This document shows positions 1-4,305 of a stretch of 6,581 nucleotides of DNA, in pieces. A model generated the notes under the pieces. That model was not told the DNA's origin. It did not search any database and saw only the letters and a list, made by a program, of their open reading frames with translations. Position 1 is the stretch's first letter. The number at the start of each line of letters is the position of its first letter. This stretch comes from Prolixibacteraceae bacterium (GTDB taxonomy: Bacteria > Bacteroidota > Bacteroidia > Bacteroidales > Prolixibacteraceae): positions 1 to 6,581 of the forward strand of contig SKHV01000079.1 in assembly GCA_007116765.1 (NCBI GenBank), written 5' to 3'. The translations under genes and the position numbers were made by a program.

Positions 1-1065
1 AATTCGTCAATGTTCGCTGTTTTGATTTTTATATGACTTTCGGGAATACCTAAACCTAATAATTGTTCTTTCAGTTTTTCAAATGTGGTATTGTCATCTT
101 TTGTTTTGGGTTGTGCCTGAAATAGCACAATTGGTCTAATGTACTTGCCGGTTTCGGCTTCTTGCTTTTTGGCAAGGTTTTCCAATTTGCGTTGCAAGTG
201 TAAAGCGTTGTTGATTACTTCCGTTTTATCGTGGTTGTTGTACACGATTACTGGAAGTTTTACCATATGTTCCTTTTTCAATTCTATGGCAGGAACAAGG
301 CTTACAATGTTGCTATTGTCTTTTGGTGTAGCAGTTAAATCAAGAATGAATGATGGGTTTAAGTTTTTGAGCATATCTACACTCAATACACTTTCTGCAT
401 TGTGGCTTTCGTCAACTACCAAAACAGGATTCAGGTAACGCAAAACATTGATTAATGCGGTATCGTCAACGCCACTCAAAATATGTTCACTGTTTTTATA
501 TTGCGAAACAAAAGTTTCTAACTGCCCGTTTTCCTGGAATACTTTTCTGTCTTCCTTGTTGTTGGCTCTTAAACTGGAAAAGCTCATTACAAAAATACTC
601 AACTGGCCTTTTACTACTGTTGGGTTGAAATTTGAACCTTGCAATAAATCTGCTTTTTGATAAATCTCTACTCGGTTATAAAAAAAGCGAATTAAGTTTT
701 TGACGATATGGATGTTCTGGATTTGAAAGGGTATTCACAGTTTGTTGCAATAAATTACTCCAGGGTACTAACCAAATTACTGCTTTGGGTTTTGCTGAAT
801 CGTAAGCCGAAAGAATGCTATGCAAAGCATTTACGGCAATAAAAGTTTTCCCGCCTGCCGTCGGTACTTTTACACAAACGTGCGCAGCATTTGGAATGTT
901 GTTTTTGTAGCCTTCCATACCTGTACCATCCAACGGATTGTAAGTGCCAATTTTGTCTTCCCAATATTGGTTAAATGCTTTTGCCAAGCTTTTATGCTCT
1001 TGAACATACCCCAAGTATTCTTCAAGATTCTCAATTACTTTTCGCTGATAACTTTTTAATTCCAC
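1..1065 (-). pseudogene. DEAD/DEAH helicase, type III restriction (Res)-like subunit, N-terminal part, frameshifted
   Basis: Probably an ATP-dependent DNA translocase/helicase of the type III restriction R-subunit-like group. The first reading frame (1065 to 676) encodes 129 residues. It has an N-terminal helicase segment starting ELKSYQRKV, a Walker A motif PTAGGKT at residues 68-74, and a motif Ia-like stretch (AVIWLVPWSNLLQQT, 95-109). It then stops in an A7 run. Dropping one base of that run continues the protein without a stop for about 226 more codons to the window edge. This second part carries motif II DESH (402-413) and motif III TATP (324-335). Together about 355 residues are visible; the second RecA-like domain and any nuclease domain lie outside. 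The start is GTG at 1063-1065: an in-frame TAG lies three codons upstream and the next ATG is about residue 50. No methyltransferase gene is visible upstream. The family assignment is confident; a role in restriction or defence is inferred. The frameshift may be real decay or a sequencing error. Confidence 0.85.
680..686 (-). other. Apparent frameshift at A7/T7 homopolymer in the helicase gene
   Basis: The plus strand has seven A residues here (T7 in the gene). As written, the gene reads ...Leu-Phe-Leu-stop with TAA at 676-678. Removing one T gives ...Leu-Phe-Tyr-Asn-Arg-Val-Glu and the frame stays open to position 1 with the expected DESH and TATP motifs. The break therefore lies at or very near this run. 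Homopolymer miscalls are common, so a sequencing error is as likely as a true mutation; slippage or phase variation is also possible. Confidence 0.8.
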
Positions 1066-1099
1066 TTTTTTCTAATTATAATTTATGAATGTTGAATGT

Positions 1100-1171
1100 T
1101 TGTGCACAATAAAAGGCTGATATCTGTGCATGATATATTTTTGTGCACAAAAAAAGGTTGATGATTGTGCA
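1100..1171. promoter_or_regulatory. Candidate operator: paired TTGTGCACAA palindromes and ATGCACA half-sites
   Basis: A perfect 10-bp palindrome TTGTGCACAA occurs at 1100-1109 and again at 1141-1150, 41 bp apart. Each is followed about 16 bp later by a single TGTGCAT half-site (1126-1132 and 1166-1172). The same hexamer in a regular layout directly upstream of the helicase start looks like binding sites for a dimeric repressor or controller protein. No regulator gene is in the window, and no clear Bacteroidota promoter (TTTG / TAnnTTTG) could be fixed, so the assignment is tentative. Confidence 0.35.
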
Positions 1172-1260
1172 TGATAATTTCTTGCCGATAAGAATGGTTA
1201 TTCATTGGCCTTGATATTTTCTTGCGGATAAGAAATAGCCTTTTTTTTCCATTATAGTTT
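1100..1260 (-). repeat. Degenerate tandem array, four units of about 40 bp, upstream of the helicase gene
   Basis: Four consecutive units lie at 1100-1140, 1141-1180, 1181-1220 and 1221-1260 (41, 40, 40, 40 bp). Read on the minus strand each begins with an A-rich AAAnTAT block, has a C-rich centre (GCC, ACC, ACC, GGC) and ends in either TGTGCACAA (the two units nearest the gene) or TTATC(G/C)GCAAG (the two distal units). The first two units differ by only a handful of changes plus one indel; the distal pair is more diverged from them but keeps register. The array begins about 35 bp upstream of the GTG start, which suggests a regulatory role, but function is inferred. It is not CRISPR-like because no unique spacers separate conserved repeats. 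Confidence 0.65.
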
Positions 1261-1336
1261 CTATCATAAGTTCAGTTCTCATTTTGTTTTATCGTTCTTT
1301 CAATATTTTTAATCACTAGCGTCCACTAAAACTTAA
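1261..1336. other. Intergenic stretch, nothing recognised
   Basis: This A/T-rich gap lies between the 40-bp array and the transposase remnant. No reading frame, RNA gene or clear hairpin is seen. The segment AGCGTCCACTAAAA at 1318-1331 sits just before the transposase-like frame opens and could be leftover terminal sequence of the insertion element, but no matching inverted copy was found on the other side. Confidence 0.3.
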
Positions 1337-1622
1337 TATGCGTTCTTTGAAATCCCTGTATTCGTAAATATTACTGCAGCAACTGTAAATGATGTCAACG
1401 CGATGGATGTTATTCCATATGAAACAGATGCCTATTATGTGTTTTATCGGGGAAACGTTGATTACACCAGGCTCTACAGAATAACCAAGCTATCTGCCTT
1501 TTTTGTCGTCCGTGCCAAATCCAATTTGGAGTTTGAACGCATGTTCTCCCGGAAAGTTGATAAAACTATGGGCATAAAGTGCGACCAGATTGACAGGGTT
1601 TTACGTATCAAAGCAATATCCA
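1337..1622 (+). pseudogene. IS4-like transposase remnant (internal fragment, frameshifted)
   Basis: This is the decayed middle part of a DDE transposase of the IS4-like group common in Bacteroidota. The open frame begins after a TAA at 1334-1336 and reads through VNDVNAMDVIPYETDAYYVF, then LYRITKLSAFFVVRAKSNLEF, then FSRKVDK and IKCDQI. These are characteristic blocks of the catalytic core. Around 1581-1596 the frame breaks: the expected continuation LTGFYVSKQYP is found in another frame (1590-1622). The DUF4372-type N-terminus, the first catalytic Asp region and the C-terminal YREK-like part are missing. After about 1622 the similarity ends. No start codon with family-like context exists, so the ATG at 1403 is not a real start. 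The element cannot move on its own. Identification rests on remembered family motifs and is fairly sure at family level. Confidence 0.75.
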
Positions 1623-1768
1623 ATTGAGAAAAACGAGGTACGGCATTTGTACTTCAATGGAAAATTCGGGATTATTGGGAATATTGAATTTTATCCTCTA
1701 TATGCTATCGAAAACTTTTCAGGAAACGAATAACAGTTGTGTGCATCAAACAAAAAGTTCAAAAATCA
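1623..1768. other. Unassigned sequence between transposase remnant and operon end
   Basis: The frame carrying the last transposase-like residues continues for 36 codons to TAA at 1731-1733 (NEVRHLYFNGKFGIIG followed by NIEFYPLYAIENFSGNE), but these residues do not look like the expected transposase C-terminus. This may be the tail of another broken gene joined by deletion. From 1734 to 1768 there is only A/T-rich sequence. No convincing terminator for the minus-strand operon was found: GAAAACTTTTC at 1710-1720 is too short a stem. Confidence 0.35.
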
Positions 1769-3385
1769 TTAAAAATTACTAAAAGCGTTTTCAATTTCAA
1801 TTTCAATTTTCACCCATTCGTTGAATATTTTGTTTTCCTTGGGCGAATCAATGTAATGCTTGAAGTGGTTTCGGCTTGTTTTTAGTAAACTTATTTCTTT
1901 TTCGATGTATTTTCTGATGCCGTATGTGCGTAAAAAGGCCAGCATTTTATCGTCGATTTTGCAGTTCTGATCAATAAACACATTAAAAACCTGATTATGA
2001 AACAGGTAGCTTTCTTCTATTGATTCGCCATATTCGATTTGGTATTTTAAATTGTTAAATACCGGAAAAAAATCGGGTCTGCAGTATATGTTTATGTTAA
2101 CTTTCTTGTCAGGGGTAATGTATTTGCTAATGTAATTTTCGGTGGTGTGTTTTACAATTTTCAACAGATGCACTACTGCAACCGATTCTTCAGGATTATA
2201 GGCGCTTAAGCTGTAGCTGTTGATTCCGGTTTTAATGGTATCGGTGTTTAATTTGTATGAGTAAGTTATTTTTAAATCGGGTATTTTATCCTGATTTATA
2301 ATATCAACAGTAGTGTTAAATAAAACATCTGTCGGACTTAAACTGCTTCCTTGCATTTGTTTTATCAGTTCATCTTTTAATACGTATATGTTTTTTTTAA
2401 TACTGTCAATTTCTGCTTGAGCGCTAACTAGTTCGGTGTGCTTAAGTTCATATCCGTTTTCGATTGCAGCAAATATATTGTCGTTGCTTCTTCTTATTCT
2501 GCTCGATACAAAATAGGCAATTTTGCCGTTGTGGTGAATATTTAGCCCGTAATCGTTTGCTCGACTGTTTATTGGAGCCGGTAACATTTGGGGTTCGGAA
2601 TAGCTGTTTGTTTCGGGAAGCGATGCATATATATTGAACGATTTTTTGCGCATGTGCCCGTTTGATGCAAAATAAAGGATTCCGTTTTTATCGATAAAGG
2701 GTGTGATTTCGTTTTTACGAGTATTGATTTTTGGACCTAGGTTTTTGGGTTCCTGCCATTGTCCGTTTACCCTACGGCTAAGGTATATGTCGCTTTTTCC
2801 GTATCCGCCCGGCATGTCACTCACAAAAAACAGCGAGTCGCCTGTAATACTTATAGCAGGGTGCCCTACTGAATACCTTGGGTTGTTGTAAAGGAATTCT
2901 TCTTTATATTCCCAATTGCCATTTTTTAGTTCATAAATTGCCATTTTGAGGCGTACCTGTTTTTTATAAACAAGTCCTTTATTGAAAAAAGCGTTTTCGT
3001 AGTTCGATTTAGTTACAAAAAGTTCGCCGGTTGCATTGCAATAAGCCGATGGCCCATCGTGAAATTCAGAACTAAGATTTTCTTCTATTGCACGGTTAGG
3101 TTCAGGCTGAATGCTTTGGTGCATAAAAGTGCTGTATATGTCGAAAAAGTTTTCATTTTTAAATGCATGGTGATTTGTGGGGTTCAGGCTTGAGAAATAC
3201 AGAACTCCGTTTATTATGAATGGACCAATTTCAGTTTCTTTTGTGTTAACCGATGTTTCGGCAACTGTAATATTGCCGGAAGGCAATCCGAAAATGATTT
3301 CCTGAGCTATAGTGCCTGAAACTACAAAAAGTAGTATGAGCAAATACATTGTTTTTTGGATAATATGACTAATTATGTACTTCAT
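1769..3385 (-). CDS. Exported PD40/WD40-like beta-propeller protein with unusual C-terminal domain
   Basis: This 538-residue protein is the last gene of the T9SS cassette. An N-terminal signal peptide (about 1-27, cleavage near GTIA/Q) has no lipobox cysteine. A PD40-type propeller follows. Blade-like motifs are YFSSLN...DIYST (63-86), LFVTKSN...AIYEL (121-152), FFVSDMPGGYGKSDIYLS (186-203), YFASNGH...NIYAS (238-255) and YFVSSR...NIFAA (291-307). A charged helix at about 318-346 could form a coiled coil. The C-terminal region (about 348-538) contains LAFLRTYGIRKYIEK (482-496) and is not a recognisable OmpA domain, although family members in similar cassettes often end in one. The start is ATG at 3383-3385, 6 bp after the PorP stop, with A/T-rich sequence and no Shine-Dalgarno site; M13 is an alternative but would shorten the signal peptide. 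The location is inferred to be periplasm or outer-membrane inner face, acting with the PorP/SprF neighbour. Confidence 0.85.
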   Translation of the reverse strand: MKYIISHIIQKTMYLLILLFVVSGTIAQEIIFGLPSGNITVAETSVNTKETEIGPFIINGVLYFSSLNPTNHHAFKNENFFDIYSTFMHQSIQPEPNRAIEENLSSEFHDGPSAYCNATGELFVTKSNYENAFFNKGLVYKKQVRLKMAIYELKNGNWEYKEEFLYNNPRYSVGHPAISITGDSLFFVSDMPGGYGKSDIYLSRRVNGQWQEPKNLGPKINTRKNEITPFIDKNGILYFASNGHMRKKSFNIYASLPETNSYSEPQMLPAPINSRANDYGLNIHHNGKIAYFVSSRIRRSNDNIFAAIENGYELKHTELVSAQAEIDSIKKNIYVLKDELIKQMQGSSLSPTDVLFNTTVDIINQDKIPDLKITYSYKLNTDTIKTGINSYSLSAYNPEESVAVVHLLKIVKHTTENYISKYITPDKKVNINIYCRPDFFPVFNNLKYQIEYGESIEESYLFHNQVFNVFIDQNCKIDDKMLAFLRTYGIRKYIEKEISLLKTSRNHFKHYIDSPKENKIFNEWVKIEIEIENAFSNF

Positions 3386-3391
3386 TTTAAA

Positions 3392-4303
3392 TTAGAAATA
3401 TCGGGGTGAAGTAAATTTTGTTTTACTGAGGCTGAATTCGTATGAAAGCATAATTTCGTGAGTGCCTGTAGAAAATGCATTCAACCCGGTATTGTGCATC
3501 ATATCGTATGCATAAGCTACTCTTAAGTTGTCGCCAAGTATAAGATTTGCATTGATGCCTACGTTAAGGTCGTCAGTAGTACGGTACATGGCACCTATCC
3601 ATACACGGTTTGCAAACAAAAAGCTTACATTAATGTCGGCAATTACGGGTGAGTTTTCATTGTATATGATGTTAAATGTTGGTTTAAAGTCAATGCCCTC
3701 GGCTAAGTGAAGCACAATTCCACCAATGATAATAAACTTATTGAAATTGGGTGTGTAGTTGTTTTCGAGAATATTATTGATTGAAAATCCAGAGAAAAAA
3801 ATATTGTTGTAAATAAAAGTGCCAATACCAAAATTGGGCATCCATAGTTCATTTTGATGGTTTAAAAAAGCAGGGTCGTTGGGATCAATAAGCTTAAACC
3901 CTGCCATGTTGTTTCTGTAGTTTTGCATTCCCCCTTTTAAGCCCATTCGTAGTATCGTGTTATTTTTTATTCTAATACCGTAAGAATAATCGAGATAATA
4001 ATAATTTCGGTTTAATTCTCCAATATTGTCGTTCAATATTGAAAAACCCACACCTGTTTTTTTATTGGCTGTCGGGTATTGAAAAGTAATTGAATTGGAT
4101 TCCGGATTGTTTTCAAAATCTGACCATTGTTGTCTTGAGATAACCGTAAAGCCGGCATTATTCCATGAGCCTGTATATGCAGGGTTGAATGCCTGTATGT
4201 TGAACATGTATTGGCTGTAAAGGGGGTCGCTTTGGGCATTAGCTATGAAAAAACACAGCAAAAGCGGCAAGAAAAGTAAATTTGATTTAAAGAGCCAGTT
4301 CAT
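3392..4303 (-). CDS. PorP/SprF family type IX secretion system outer-membrane protein
   Basis: This is a 303-residue PorP/SprF-family protein, predicted to be an outer-membrane beta-barrel. A signal peptide (1-23, cleavage at ANA/Q) is followed by the family signature SDPLYSQYMFNIQAFNPAY with TGS just after, and by SRQQWSDF. The rest is alternating aromatic/hydrophobic strands ending in FTSPRYF, a length typical of the family. In the known T9SS of Flavobacterium, SprF-type proteins are needed to secrete a type B cargo encoded next door, and the upstream gene here is such a cargo. The start chosen is ATG at 4301-4303, two bases after the cargo stop TGA (4306-4308). A TTG at 4307-4309 overlaps that stop and would add two residues (Leu/Met-Ser), but offers no better signal peptide. 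The spacing suggests translational coupling. No break or missing region is seen. Confidence 0.93.
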   Translation of the reverse strand: MNWLFKSNLLFLPLLLCFFIANAQSDPLYSQYMFNIQAFNPAYTGSWNNAGFTVISRQQWSDFENNPESNSITFQYPTANKKTGVGFSILNDNIGELNRNYYYLDYSYGIRIKNNTILRMGLKGGMQNYRNNMAGFKLIDPNDPAFLNHQNELWMPNFGIGTFIYNNIFFSGFSINNILENNYTPNFNKFIIIGGIVLHLAEGIDFKPTFNIIYNENSPVIADINVSFLFANRVWIGAMYRTTDDLNVGINANLILGDNLRVAYAYDMMHNTGLNAFSTGTHEIMLSYEFSLSKTKFTSPRYF

Positions 4304-4305
4304 AC

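Noticed and set aside
139..660. Two plus-strand open frames of 99 and 70 codons
   Set aside because: They are antisense to the post-frameshift helicase segment that carries DESH and TATP motifs.
1066..1099. TATAATTA just upstream of the helicase GTG as a -10 box
   Set aside because: It lies only about 8-15 bp from the start codon, no partner element at proper spacing is seen, and Bacteroidota promoters use a different -7 consensus.
1100..1260. CRISPR array
   Set aside because: The units are contiguous diverged copies with no constant repeat alternating with unique spacers, and no cas genes are present.
1403..1627. A free-standing 74-residue gene
   Set aside because: The transposase similarity extends upstream of the ATG (VNDVNA) and continues in another frame downstream, so it is a remnant, not a small gene.
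1710..1720. GAAAACTTTTC as terminator of the operon
   Set aside because: The stem is only four to five A-T-rich pairs with no loop room and no fitting T tract for the minus-strand transcript.
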